64,000 nt of DNA from Phanerochaete sordida. Lineage: Eukaryota > Basidiomycota > Agaricomycetes > Polyporales > Phanerochaetaceae. The position numbers and the translations under genes are program-made. The notes under the pieces were generated by a model that ran no database searches, was not told the DNA's origin, and saw nothing but the letters and a program-made list of their open reading frames with translations. The stretch covers positions 1-64,000 of the forward strand of contig BPQB01000004.1 of the NCBI GenBank assembly GCA_019973155.2, written 5' to 3'. The first letter of the stretch is position 1. Every line of letters begins with the position of its first letter. Shown piece by piece: positions 10,733-23,168 of this stretch.

Positions 10733-13538
10733 TTAGCCTTCAAGAGCCTTCAACCACTTCATGCACTTCGCCCAAGTCACCTACTCAAAGTCAGCACATT
10801 CTTTACCGATTCTAAGTGATCTCACCTTTGAGACCCCAAGCACCTCGCGTACATCCTCCTCAACGCCCTTGACAGCTTTGGACGCCTTCAACCTGAGGCG
10901 ATCGCACTCGCACTTCAGGCCGCGCTTGCGCTTGAGGGCGGACTCGGGTGCAAATTTGGCTCGGACCGCGGCCTCGGTCTTGCGCTTGAACACAATGGAC
11001 TCGACGATACCGAGAATGAGCGCACAGCCGGCGATGGCGCAGGCAGGATAGCGCAAGTAGTTGACGTCTGAAGTCGATTAGGATGTGTTTATGTCAGAAG
11101 CATGAGTGTCACATACCGACGAGCGTGTCGAAGAGGATCTCCCAAGCCTCAGCGTGGGCGTAGTCCCAATTTCCACGTCCATCGACGAAAGAGCGCAGTG
11201 AAGGCAGTGCGACCAAGAGTTCCTCGATGTATGCGCCTGGGGTGCTGCTTCCGATGCAGAAATCGAGTGCGGAAAGGACATCGCGGTGAGCTGCCTGCAG
11301 AACACGTGAGGAATGTGGTGAATACGTGAAAATCTCATCGTACCTCAAGGTCTTCGTACTGTATTGTATGCGGCGAGATGGCGAGATAGTCTGTGGCCAC
11401 GACCGGGTACAAAGGGTGCAAGAAGTCGCGATGAAACTGGCAAGGTCAGGGTGTCAACAACAACAGCTTGCCAACTTCTCTCTGCCATACAGACCTTCAC
11501 AGCCAAGGACAAGCACGCGAGCGCGATGTCCCACGTCACCGCTTCGCGCCCCTGAAGAACGCGGGGGCCCTCCTCGACCTGTAATGGACGCAGGAGAGGC
11601 GACGGCGGCGTCGAGGTCCCAATCTCGAGGAAGTACCGCGTGAACAGGTGAGCGGCGTGCCAGCGCGTGTCGGGTGACTCGGTAAGCTGAGCGCGGAGGT
11701 GAACGAAGGCGTTCTTCTTTGCTACCTTCGCCGGAGGCATGACCTGCGCGCTCCAGTCAGCGAAAGCTCTGACGAGGAGCAAGGGCACACACGTCGAGGA
11801 TCCACTCCACCGCCTTGATGCGGAAGTCCTCCTCGATGCCGAGGATTAGTGGAACGGCGTCTTCCTCGTCAGACTCAGGAGCAGCGGTCTGTTCCTCCTG
11901 CATGACGCTATCCTCGGGCTGTACAGGACCCTCAGAGATCCCGGAGAACGCTCCTTCTAGCAGCCCATCTGAATTCCTGCCGGCAAGCTCTCTCAGCACG
12001 AGAGCTTGGATACGGTCTTCAGCAGCAGCGATCGCAGAGAAGCGTCCGCGAGGCACTGGACTGAAGGCAGAGGGCGAGAGCACAGGCACAGGAGACAGAA
12101 GAGAGGGCTGGTCCGCCGCTGGAATCTTCGAGATAGGCGAGGCCGGCTGAGTTCGGGGGTACGTCGCCAGATGCGGTGCACCAGAGGTATGAGCAGGAGC
12201 CGGCGAAGACTTTGTCAGGCGGGTAGCATTGTCAGCGTCAGCTAGGAGAACATCTGACGCGGAGGGTTCCGAGCGTAGAGAAGCGGCGCGGCGGAAGCTA
12301 GCAGGCTCACGAGCGAGAAGACTAGTAGAGACCTCGGCAGATGAGGTGGTCGTCTCCTCCTGCGGCGGAGGGTCTTCCGAGAGCAGAGTGCTGGTGGACA
12401 TCGGCACGTCGGACGCAGAAGAGGAGTTTCGCTGAGTGTATGCGGTTGTGTCTGCAGAAGAATCTGCAGTGTGAGCTTCTATCCTTATACATTCGCCAGT
12501 CTGTAGGAGATCTTGATCAAGTTGGTCGGAACCGTTCGTGCGTAGGCGCTTTCGGGGTGGCTGGACAGGCTGTCCTTCGGTCGCAGGAGGGTAAAAATGG
12601 CACTTGGTTTTCCTCGGGGCAGCAGGAGTCTTCAAGTCGAGGTTTGGGAATGGTGTACCGGGTCGATCAGCAGCAAGCGACGTGGCGTGAGTATCTAGCT
12701 GAAGAGAAGGCGAGTCTTCTTTGAAATCGACGTCGACGACGGTATCTCCGTCGTCTTCATCACTGACAGAGCCATAGATCAGATCCATGGAAAACCTGAT
12801 GGGGGTCTGAATATCGTATTCCAGAGTAGTCGAAGAAAGAAAGCCGTCGGTATCCTGGGTATATGCACTGGTATCGTCGATGTCCGCTAGAGAGGCAGTC
12901 GACGAGACAGCAGAGGACGAGGAGCGAGAGCTTGAACTAGAGATCGAAGAGACGACGGAGTCCCCGGAAGAAGGTGCGAGAGAGATATCAGCCGCATACA
13001 GCGAGCTCGTGGCGGACGACGGACAGCTGCCAGACGACAATGACGCAGTTCGCGACTGAGAGCTGGACCCAGATTGCTGACGAGTCCAGACGCGCAGCAA
13101 GAGCTTGTCCAGATGGTGGATGAAGCGCTGCTGGGCTTCAGTGGTGTCCATCGGATAGTACGAGTGAGACGGGTGCCTCATTTCTTGACAGGACACGCAA
13201 GACGAGCCGTGACTGGACTGAGTCTCTGAGAGCTCTCGCCCGCTGTCGACGGAGGTGTCGTTCGTCTGACCAATGTGGCTCTTCGGCAACGGCGCTTCAG
13301 GCTCGCTATATGCTGCGACCTGCAGGGCATCCATGACAGGTGCTTGTGCGTCGCTCGGCGATAGCTTCAGTACCGAGGGAGGAGTATGTTTCGCCGGAGA
13401 AGACGGAAGCACAGTCGAGCTAGGCGCAGGTATTTCGGCAGGCTCGGAGAACGCATCTCCGAGGTGGCTGTATGCGTCCTTCTGGCTCGATTCCGCCGAG
13501 GCAACGTCCGACTGAGAAGACTTGAGCGCGATATGCAT
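10733..13538 (-). CDS. Cyclin-fold protein with long Ser-rich N-terminus
   Basis: The first exon starts at MHIALKSSQSD and encodes nearly 590 residues, mostly Ser/Thr/Pro-rich disordered sequence with many SP/TP sites. It ends in the start of a cyclin box, EEDFRIKAVEWILDV. The next exons continue the box: DTRWHAAHLFTRYFLEIG, WDIALACLSLAVK, FHRDFLHPLYPVV and YEDLEAAHRDVLSALDF. A helical C-terminal region follows, ending TWAKCMKWLKALEG. Introns are short GT-AG. The family (R-x2-x-x-E-W-I-L-x-V and W.IALACLSLA.K) points to a CDK-partner cyclin that acts in cell cycle or transcription. The subtype (B, G1 or Pcl) cannot be set by eye. The SP/TP-rich tail suggests phosphorylation-dependent turnover. 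Confidence 0.75.
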
Positions 13539-14127
13539 CGTCTACGCGAATTTGAGATCCTCGATATCTGCACAGCGGCGTTACTGCGTACCTTTGCGGC
13601 CGGGAGGCGTCGTGTGCAATGCTTTGGTCTAGCACAAGGAGCGGACAGGGCTCGAGAGACGGGATGCTCGTGCCACGTGCGTTTTAGCGCTCACTCGGGA
13701 CCCACGGAGTCGTCGCCTACCTTTGCCCAGCTTTGTGGCGTTGCGAGAGTGAGGAGCGGCAACAACCTCTGGACACAGATATGAAGGTCCTTGGAGGTAG
13801 GCGACGGTACTTTATTTTCTCCCAGGGTTTTCCGCATTTTTCTGCATTTCCCTCGGCCGGTCCTAGCCCGCCGCTGGCTGCAGCCGACTCGACTTCCGAG
13901 TTCAGTAGATAGTGAACGTTAGGTAACATACACATTGCATTTCGCTCGAGACTGCTACATGCTGATCCTACTTGTACAGACACATGAGGACAAGAGCTGG
14001 TAGCGATACACTGAAGGCAATCTGACAGTCTTGCTTGGGGATATAAATGTTGCGATCCATCTCTTGGCGTGTCCAGCACGTCCATTCCAATCCTATTGGT
14101 GTTTGCCATAGCATGTCCATGTCCACC
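13539..14127. other. Intergenic region between cyclin-like gene and Argonaute
   Basis: This 589-bp gap lies upstream of the cyclin-like gene and downstream of Argonaute, both minus strand. It holds only short frames with no support and presumably contains the cyclin promoter. Confidence 0.4.
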
Positions 14128-17100
14128 TCAGAGGTAGAACATCGTCTTCTTGATGCTCGCGCCGGGACCGGGGCCCCACAGGCGCTTCGCCTCGTCCCAG
14201 ACCTGCGTTTCGGTGGGCTCGCTCGCGCCCGTCGGCGGGCGCAACGAGGTCACGCCCTGGAGGAGCGGGTGCAGGTAGCAGCGGCCGCGCTCGCACGCGA
14301 GGTCTGCATAGTACGCGGGCGAGACGAGCGACACGGCCTTGGTCGCGCGCGCGAAGAGGAACGAGACATCATTCGTGAGCGTCTGGAGCTGGTCCGCCTG
14401 GAACCCAATCTCGTCGTGCACGACGTAGTAGTGTGTCGGGCGCGTCGTGCCCTGCAGCCCGCCGTGTGCTGGTGACGGCATGTCAGCAAGGTTACGGGCG
14501 TATGAAGGAGAGTAGCAAACCTTGCAAGAAGAAGTCGAATTCATAGACAGCCGTGACACCACGGTCGACGACAGTACCAGGCTTCGGGTTACCGTCGCCA
14601 GCCGCGTGCTGTGGGTCCGTCGGGAAGAAACGCGTATGGTGGCGTTTGCCACAGACGACAATTGTCAGCTTCGGCATATAAGGCTGCTGCTTATCGAATG
14701 CCCGGAACGCCTTCTTGATCTCGGGCATTTCGTCTTGGATGACGATGTTGAATTGGCCCTGCAACAGTGTTAGTACAGGGGCAGAAGACCGTGGAGGGAC
14801 ATACCTCTGAGACGCCATCTCTGTACACGATGATCCTATCTGGAAGTACATTGCTCGCCGCCTGGAAGGCTTTGAGACGTTCTATCATCATCTCCGCCAG
14901 GTCTGTGACCATCTAAACAAAAGGTGGGCAAACAGATAAATGACGTCCACTGGTCGACGCTCACCTCCTTCTTGGACTCCTGCATGCGCAAGCTGCACGG
15001 GAACTGTCCAAAGTGCTGGTCGATGCTCGCGACGACGGCCGCGATAGACGGCGTGTGCTTAACGGTGCCGAAGCCGGGATGCGTGACGTCGATGCCGACC
15101 ATCATGGTCGGGCGCTGGCGAAGCTGCGCCGTGTGGCGGGGGTCGAGCGTGTGGTTCACGCCGCCGGTCTTCGTGTTGAGCTTGAGGGCGACGTTCGCAA
15201 AGTACTGCGGCTGCCCCTTCTCCTTGCGCAGCTTCTGGACCTGCACGCAGATCGTCGTCATGTCCGCCTGAACGTCCGCCTGGTGCTTCAGCCCCGCGTA
15301 CACGTGCCGGTCGCCGTTCGCGAGGATGACGAGCAGGAAGTCCGGCTTCGGGCGCATCTCGCGCAGCTTGTCCCGGATGCTGTTGACCGCAGCACCGCGA
15401 ATGGGATCGTTCTTCGACTTCTCGGGCAGCTTCACGCTGAAGATACGCGCCTTCTTCTTCGGGAAGTTCACCCCTGATTTGCTGCACATTCTCTGGAAGC
15501 CATCGAGGACCTGCTGCAGCTGGGGATCATTCTCGCCCTCGAACTCGTCTCTTCCGTTGTCTTGGATGAGCAGGCATGCCCATTCATTGAATCGACCGGC
15601 CTGAGCGAATTTGACGTCGCGCAAGTTCCAGCTAGCCCTGTCGTCGATGGCTGCATTGCTTTTTGCGTACTTAAGATCTGGCTTAGGCAAGATGCGTCCA
15701 GGAACAACCGCCAGCTCGTTGCCCACGGCCGTGCCGAAGGCCTCTAGAGTTTCGTTCTTGCCGACGTAGCCCAGCTCGCGAATACCACGACCAACGATAG
15801 CCGCGGCGTTGACGTTGGGGAACCGGCACGCGACCTTGATCATCTCCGATGTGTGGTCGTCGTTCAGTTTCCCACGGAATGCTTGGTTGGGAAGAATCTC
15901 GCATAGCTCTGGAGGGAGCAAATTGGCCTTCCCGCCTCCTCCTCCGACATCCACAAGTACCTGATCTGGGTACTGTAACGTAATTCCATATTCTGCGAAG
16001 TAAATCAGCCTAGGTGGGCAACGATAGAAGCAGATGTGCTCACTCTTCTTGAAGTACTCCTCTACTGAGATTGTGCCCATACCCTCAGCTTGGAACGTGA
16101 ACTGTCGCGCGCTCTTTTGGTGGACGCCCTTGACGGTCTTCATCTGGCCCAGGTGCTTGGTCTTGACACGAACGCCCCTTACGAAGCCTCCTATGCGCGT
16201 GTTGTTGCCCTGAGAAAATGCCCACATGCTATCTGCGAGATTTCCGGGAGCGTAGAATGCTGTCGTGCAAACATTCACGTTGACCATCAGGGTTTTGTGT
16301 GCCGGACGCACGGACGAGTAGAATCCACGCCACGCTTCGAGGCCGCCGCCTATGGAAACCGCGGGCTCTTCCGGAGACGGATTGAAGAACTTGTTTCTCC
16401 CGACCATGACGCCACCGGCGGAGGATCTATTCGGGTAGGCAGCAAGGATGAGGTTGAGAGCGGCGATGATTGGCAGCACGTCGTAGCCTCGGTACTGTGG
16501 CTGCCCATTGAGGTAGCTTTAAAGGTTGAAGTCAGAATAGCGCGATATTAGATCACGAAACGCGGAGGAAAATAGCGAAATCATATATGTGGCACGAGGA
16601 GATGCAAGCGCCTGAAGCCTGAGGGGGCTCGAAACGCAGTGCTTCGAGCTCGTCAACCATCAGGGACTTTACATGTCCTCGTGCAGGAGATGTGTGCACC
16701 ACAAAGACGTACCTGACGAGACTCTGGGTCTCCAATTGCTGGATGAACTTGAGTGATAGCTTGTACTCCTTCGGCGTCGGCTTTCCGCCCTTCTTGCTCA
16801 CTTTCGGACCACCTTTCGGCTTCGCGGGTATCTCTGCCTCCTCGTCGCTGAAAGGAACGACGATCTCGAGGGGTTGCGGGAGTGCCTTGGCGGCGATGAG
16901 CTTCGCAGCGTGGTCATGCGCGACACATCCTTTCAGGCCGTTGCTCGCCCATCCCGGAGTCTGTTCGGCGAGCTGGAAGATACGCCGCTTGACGCGCTTC
17001 ACCGCAACCTCTGGGGTGATCTTGACGTCGTACTCGAATAGTGGGCCTTTCGGAACTTTGACAGGGAAGAAGTTCGTCCGCAGCTTGATTGCAGTGCCCG

Positions 17101-17624
17101 CCGTGCCAAAGCCGGGACGCAGGGGCAGATCGGTATCCTGCAAGCGCATGCCTTGCAGCGCCGCCACAAGCTGGTCTTCCGAATTGCCTTGTAAGCGGGA
17201 GTCGACATTTGCGGGCTGGCCAGGAGCGAAAACTCTAGATAGGGCACGAGTGGCGTCAGCAAATCTGCACGTCGACCAGACAGAAAGGAGCGGCGCACCC
17301 GCCGAATTCCCTGGGCCCGCCGCCTCGTCCACCACGGAAGCCACCTCTGTCGCCGCCACGCCCACGGTCGCCTCCGCGTCCGCGATCTCCGCCACCGCGG
17401 TAGCCGCCACGGTCCCCGCCTCTGTAACCGCCGCGGTCGCCGCCGCCACGTCCTTCACCGTACCCGCCGCGATCTCCTCCTCCGCGTCCGCCACCGTAGC
17501 CTCCTCGATCGCCCCCGCCGTATCCGCCGCGCTCACCGCCGCCACGGCCGCCTCTGAATTCTCCGCGTCCGCGACCTCTGTCGCCGCCGCCGCCACGGCT
17601 TCGGTCTCCTCCTCGATTGCTCAT
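14128..17624 (-). CDS. AGO: Argonaute (QDE-2 type RNA-silencing slicer)
   Basis: This protein binds small RNAs and cleaves paired targets in the RNAi pathway. The ATG at 17624 opens an exon of about 110 residues made of Gly/Arg-rich RGG and RGGY repeats. The N domain follows ([20 protein letters not shown]). The linker region includes [11 protein letters not shown] and [16 protein letters not shown]. The PAZ and MID regions come next, then PIWI starting around [13 protein letters not shown]. The slicer tetrad looks intact: Asp in GIDVTHPG, Glu in [14 protein letters not shown], Asp in [11 protein letters not shown] and His in THYYVVHDE. The end is KKTMFYL, like most Argonautes. Many short introns break the gene; one sits just before the glutamate-finger region. 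A protein this complete suggests active RNA silencing. Dicer and RdRP are not in the window. Confidence 0.96.
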
Positions 17625-18288
17625 GTTACTGGACTCTAGATGATAGTGTGCGTGTATCAGTGGGAGTTGCAAGTAAAGATGGAGCGGCGCACCTGCGGAG
17701 TCTTATACTCGCGGCCTCGGGACGTTCCTTTGTGCTGATTGATGGCAATGGTTTCCCTGCTGCGTGGTGCACATTGAATGCGGGACACAAGAGCACAACG
17801 CCCGTCATATCGAGAAAGCCCAGACTCCTTCCCACGGAGGGCGCTTATCGTATTTGCTTCCGCGAAGATGAGAACCCAAGATGAGCCTGCGTCGTGCAAG
17901 CTGCATATCCAGGGTCGTAAGACTCCAGAAAAAAAATCAGTGTTAGCCTTCACAGCTGCCGAGTGCATGCCAGACTATGTAGGAAGTCACAGAACCCCGG
18001 GTAGTCATCGAATGAATGGCAGAATTTAATGAATGCTTTCTGCAGAATCGCAGGATTACAGTACAGGTATTATAGTGTTCAGTTACAACAGCTCGAAGGG
18101 GCATTACAGCTACATACTTCCGGGAATAATCCAGTAATCCGCTATTAGAACAGTATCAGAGTCACGAGCTCGTCATGAGGCAGGGCATGAGGGGGCATGA
18201 AGGCATCATGGAAAGGCAGCGAAGGGGAAAGGGCCATACAGCACCGCAAGCGCCAGAAAACGCACCGCCGAGAGACGCTAGGGCCGGC
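17625..18288. other. Intergenic region upstream of Argonaute
   Basis: This 664-bp gap holds the Argonaute promoter and the 3' end of the ATPase gene. Its right part (about 18010-18160) is AT-richer. No gene is supported. Confidence 0.4.
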
Positions 18289-21086
18289 CTAGTACTCCTC
18301 GACCTCCGAGAGCGACGCGTACTCGGACACGGTGCGCCCGTCGTCGTCGTCATAGTACTCCTGCACGACCTCGCGCATCGCGTAGCGCATGATGGGCGTC
18401 GTGGGCACGAGCTTCGGGCCGACGATCTCCTCCTCCTCCTCGACGGCACGGAGCTCGTAGACGCGCTGCTCCTCGCGGAAGAACTCCTCGTCCGTGAGCG
18501 CGGTCATCATCTCCTCGTCCTCGGGCGGCTCGTTCACCATCGTCCTGCTGCTGCCCTCGCCGGGCGTGCGCCCCGGGTGCACGCTGTCGCGCTGCCGCAT
18601 GCTCTGCACGCGCGGGTCCCAGCCCTCCTTCGACACGGGGTCTGTCCAGCGCAGGTCGAGGATGCGCCCGCGCACCATCCCGTCGACCGCTCGTGCGCCC
18701 ATCTCGCGGCACAGGTGGAAGTACGACAGCGCGCGCGTCCCGGGCTGCACGAGTCGGTCCATGACCTTGAGGAGTTGGATGGCAGTGAACTCCGCTGAGT
18801 TGTCCGGGCCGACGCCGGCGGGAGTGAACGACGAGGGCGCTTGGTGAGGGTCGACGCCGAGGTTGAGCGGGGAGTAGATGCGGAAGCCGGTCCCTGTGCT
18901 CAGAGGCTGGCCAGACGGCACGCGCTGGAGAACATTTTGGCTACCGTTCCCCGGAGGCACAGGACTGCGAGGGGACTTTGCAGGATCGGAGTCGTCATCG
19001 CTAGGCGGAGGAGCCTGTGCAGCGTGTATGACATGCAGGTTGAGGAGAGCGTGTGCTTGAAGGAAGTGTGAACTCTGCTTGACTGCGCATCGTATCAGTA
19101 TGCGACTTCAGGGAAGACCCTGCCGGGCTTACCATCAAGCCTCCCATTCGTGTTCACTGGGACGAGGTGTCAGCTCAAGTACGGCGATCCTCAGTACTGG
19201 ATCTCTCACCGAAATCGGTCGCAAAATCTTGCCAGTGCGCAATCTTGCCACCAAACGCATCGTACAGCCGCTCAAAGTCCAGCCCGGCTCGCAAGTGCTC
19301 CGGCATGTTGGGCAAGATCACCTCCCGGAGGTAGCGACGGGTCTCGTGTTTGGTGTAGTCGCCAACGGTGATGATCTAGAGGGACCATACACGTGAGATC
19401 CCAACGAGAAGGCATATGACGGCAGTCGTACTTTGCAGTGCTGCATGACGTTCAGCTGCCGGAGCCATGTCTGGTAGAAGGGGTCGCTAGTCGCGTGTAT
19501 GACATGACATAGGCGATCCTGCTTGGTAATCACGAGCATCGCGTCCAGCATACACTTCATGGCATCCGTAGATCGAATAAGTGCTGGCCTGCAATAGCAT
19601 CCCCGGTCAGCATCATCAGAGTCCACTAACAAAACAGTACTCACAGCTTATGCGCCTCGTCGATGAAGAACACAGGCATCTTCTTGGGAGGGGGCTCTGT
19701 CGCCTTTGCAGCATCGCCATTCGGCTTTGGCTCCTGAATGTGGACTGTACGGCCTTCCTGTTGGGCGGGCCGTTGGGCTGATTGCTGGTTCTTGGGCCGT
19801 AGCCATGAGAAGCGCATCTTGGACGGGCGCCGTTCTGGAACCGCTGGTCGCGGAGAATGTATCTGCTCCTCCTTCTTTTTCGTCTCCTTACGCAGGGTCT
19901 CAGGATCTGGCTTGAAATTGCGATAGTGAAGGAGTGAACTCTAGAGCACAATTACTGTCAGACTCGCCCGGAGGAACTGAGCAGGGCGAATACCTGGAAG
20001 AGCTCCATGAGCCGAGCGACATCGCTGACCTTGATCTCTCCTAGGACACCAGCGCCTGACCCGTCTTGTGGAGGAGTGTTGGCGATGCGTCTTTCGACGT
20101 TGAGGCGGTCGTGCTGGGCAGATTGTAAGTACACTATGCATGGCTTTCTGCCGTTGACCAGACGAACTTTGAACCCCCATGCCTGTTTTTCGAATGCCTC
20201 GTAGCCCGGATCCTTCGCAATATCCATAAAAAACGATTCCATCTGTTGACTGTCCAAGGACATGGTCAGCTATTGCTAAAGATGTTGGTGAGAGCATTGC
20301 CGCACCTCAGGCTCATATATAGACTTGCAAGATCGGCGAAACCAGCGATGCGGAGATCGAAGTGGAGGACATAATATCTGTCGCTTGTGAGGACCTGCCT
20401 CAGCAAGGCTGTCTGTATACTGGGTTAGACGGCGGCGTAAAGCGCGTGTTGTTCGGGACGTACTTTTCCTACGCTGCTCGCGCCGAACAGCACAGTGAAG
20501 CTCGGATCGCCTTGCAGCGCGCTCTCGATCGCTTTGATTTCAGCTGGCCGTCGGTAGAAGTTGGGCAGGGGAGAGAAGGTGTGGGCGGGGCTGAGCTGCG
20601 CGCGCTCGCGGGCCTCGGCGAGCTCCCTGCGTGTTTCCTCGAGCATCCTCTTGGACTCCGTGAGGGAGCGCAGGGTCTCGGCCGGCTGCATGCATCTGTA
20701 AGCGGACGCCCGAGATAGAGGAATAGGGGACGCACATTGGCTACGACACTGATAATCTCTCCTACGCCAAAGAAATGTCGTTTCTGCACGTTACCGGGCA
20801 GGAGCATAGAACTCCGTCTGTTGGAGGACAGGTTGGAACGGAACAGCCAGGAGAGCCGAAGGGTCGTTGACGAGCCGTGTATGCTGTACACGCTCCCTCT
20901 GCGCGACTGCGATTGGGAGTAGGTGCGTGCGCGCGCCGCTGGGAGTTGGGTACTATGTCTATGAAGTGGGCCGTTGGATGAAGCATGCGCGTCTGGCGTG
21001 GGTGTCATACCAGAAGGCGAAGATGCGAGATGAAAGGAAGGGGACGGCGTCGATAGCGTTCGATAGGGAGGGGCCGTTGGCTGCAT
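18289..21086 (-). CDS. P-loop ATPase, function unknown
   Basis: The probable start at 21086 (MQPTAPPYRTL) follows a pyrimidine-rich leader; an in-frame ATG at 21218 would add 44 residues. The N-terminus is Ser/Pro/Arg-rich. A short hydrophobic segment (FFGVGEIISVVAN) and a coiled coil (MLEETRRELAEARERAQ) come next. The ATPase domain begins with NFYRRPAEIKAIESAL. Walker A, GASSVGKTALLRQVL, is split by an intron after the GK codon. A Walker B, MPVFFIDEAHKL, follows a Lys/Pro-rich linker. HVIHATSDPFYQTWLRQLNV could be sensor 1. The C-terminus is acidic (DEEFFREEQRVYELRAVEEE). The arrangement resembles archaeal-type/Orc1-like STAND or AAA+ ATPases, sometimes mitochondrial. I do not recognise a named orthologue. 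Confidence 0.8.
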
Positions 21087-21573
21087 GCACGAGAGATAGA
21101 GATTGGTGAGGAATGGCTGAGATGCTGCGAGGCTTGCGCGAGCCGGCCGCACATTATTTGAGTGCAAGGCACGGCTGTGTCGCAGTGCGTCGTTGCGAAC
21201 ATGTGGCCGCCGCTTCATGGCTGGCTCAAATGATGAAGGTGCGCACTACGCGAGGGTGAGCTGAACACGAGGCAAATGCGCGACTCTCAAACTGAGGGCC
21301 AAATTACGAGCGAAGCTGTGTCTGCGCTGCCCGTTCGCTCGGAGGGGCTGGCCAGAGGGGCGCCGGGAGTGTGTGGGACGGCGACGAGATCGTCAGGGAA
21401 AGGGTGTCCATCTTGCCAAACGGCGAGCAAGTTGCAACGCAAGTCGTCATAGCGCGCCAGAAACTCTAATCCGGCTCCGTAGTGGGATTTGATGCGCCTG
21501 ATGCGCCTGATGCGCCATCAATATCCGTCGTAGCCCCGGAGCTGCTTCGCGGGCGCGTTCCGCTCAGTCAGCT
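21087..21573. promoter_or_regulatory. Divergent promoter, ATPase / ketopantoate reductase
   Basis: This 487-bp gap separates two genes transcribed outward. It includes the 9-bp triplicate at 21491-21517. A longer N-terminus of the ATPase could start at 21218. No clear TATA box was seen. Confidence 0.4.
21491..21517. repeat. Tandem 9-bp repeat x3
   Basis: Three adjacent copies of GATGCGCCT (the last ending in A) lie about 60 bp upstream of the ketopantoate reductase start. A related pair of GATGCGCCC words occurs at about 52531-52549, upstream of UPF3. The role is unknown. Confidence 0.5.
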
Positions 21574-23069
21574 ATGTCGCAGACTTCTTTCGCCGACGAC
21601 GACATGCCTGCCTCGAAGGATGTCCTCCTCGTCGGACTCGGCGCAGTTGGCGCGATGTGTGCGTGTAGTCGATACCCACCGTTGTGTCCAACACCTAACA
21701 TACGGGGGTGAACAGACTCGCTCATCCTGAAGAAAAGTGGGCAAGCATCCGTCACAGTCGTGGCAAGAAGCAACTACGATGCGGTATCCAGTATGTCGTA
21801 TTGACAATCTTTACGTCCAAAACGCCCTCACCGATCTCCCAGAGAACGGCATGCGGTTCAAGAGCCGCAAGTACGGTGACATAGAGGGCTGGAAGCCAGA
21901 TAGATGTACGTACGTGCTGCGTATGCTGTTGCACTGTATCAGGCCACTCAACGCGACATTCATACATCTAGTGTTCGCGAAGCTGGAGCACGCGTTAGAT
22001 CGCCCATACTCTCACGTGGTGGTCACCACGAAGGCTATCCCCGAGCTCACCAGGACGCCAGACCTGCTTGCCCCGCTTCTGGCCCCGCCGTACGCCAGCA
22101 AGCACCGCCAGCCGACATATGTGCTGATGCAGAACGGCCTCGGCGTGGAGCGCGACCTGTACAACGCACTCAAAAAGCTCAACGCTGCAGAAGAACCGCG
22201 AATCATCAGCACGGCGGTATGGATCGGCACGACCCTGCTCGCCCCCGACGTGTGCGAGCACAACGACTTTGTAAGCTTCTTCGCGACCCCACATCCTCCG
22301 AACTGCTATTGACGTCATGCAGGACCGCGTCCAGATGGGCGTGTACCGCCCGACGACGACGCAAACCACAAACACGCCCGAGGAGGAGGCCCTCCTGCGC
22401 GAGTTCGAGGGCATGCTGACGGCTGGTGGAAGCGACGCGACGGTCTACCCCGAGATTCAGCGGGTCAAGTTCGCGAAGAACTTCTGGAGCTGCATTCTCG
22501 GCGCGTCCGCCGCACTTGCACGCTCCCCGCTGCAGACGATCTTCCGCCCACCGCACATGGACCCAGGCGCGTCGGGCGTCGCGCCGCCCGCGCCCGCACC
22601 GGCCCCCACCGACGCAACCGCCTCGCAGCAGGCGACGGCCGACATCCCGTACCGCTCGCCTGCGATCCGCGACGCGACGATCCCGCTGCTGCACGACGCG
22701 CTCGCGGAGATGCACGCGCTCGGGAGCGTGCTCTTCCCGGCGACCGCGGACGGGCCCGGGCTCGAGCCCGACCTCGCGCTGCGCACGCTCCGGAACACGG
22801 CGCGTCTGCACTGCGTGCCCGAGGCGAGCCACCGCCCGAGCATGCTCGTCGACGTCGAGGCCGGCCGCCCGATGGAGCTCGACGTCGTCATGGGCGAGGT
22901 CGTCAGATTGGCGAGGGCGAACGGCGTGCCGATACCGGTGAGTGCGGATGCGCGTATGATCTGGGCTGCGCGGGCTGACGTGGAGATTAACAGAGGATCG
23001 AGACTATCTATGCACTACTTCTCGTGGTGCAGGACCAACTCCTCCGTGGACAGCGCCGTGCAAGCTGAT
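21574..23069 (+). CDS. Ketopantoate reductase-like (2-dehydropantoate 2-reductase) enzyme
   Basis: The family reduces ketopantoate to pantoate with NADPH, on the way to pantothenate and CoA. The start MSQTSFADDD precedes DVLLVGLGAVGAMYSLIL, the Rossmann G-x-G-x2-G loop, split by an intron after GAM. Next come the conserved SHVVVTTKAIPE and VLMQNGLGVERDL, and then the Lys of RVKFAKNFWSC in the hinge. The C-terminal ApbA domain contains RPSMLVDVEAGRPMELDVV, the usual M-x-x-D-x-x-x-G-R-x-x-E signature. It ends in RIETIYALLLVVQDQL. A Pro/Ala-rich insert of about 30 residues interrupts the C-terminal domain. Fungi carry several family members, so the true pantothenate role is likely but not certain. 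It is convergent with the helicase, 99 bp away. Confidence 0.85.
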
Positions 23070-23168
23070 AAATGAGACGAGGAAATGCAGATCTGAGTTT
23101 CATCGGGTGTACACTACAGCACACGGAGAATGCTCCATAGAACCAACCCCAGAGCAAATGGGCGCAAT

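Noticed and set aside
16692..17639. Plus-strand frame rich in Ala, Ser, Val
   Set aside because: Antisense of the Argonaute RGG exon and N domain; no domain of its own.
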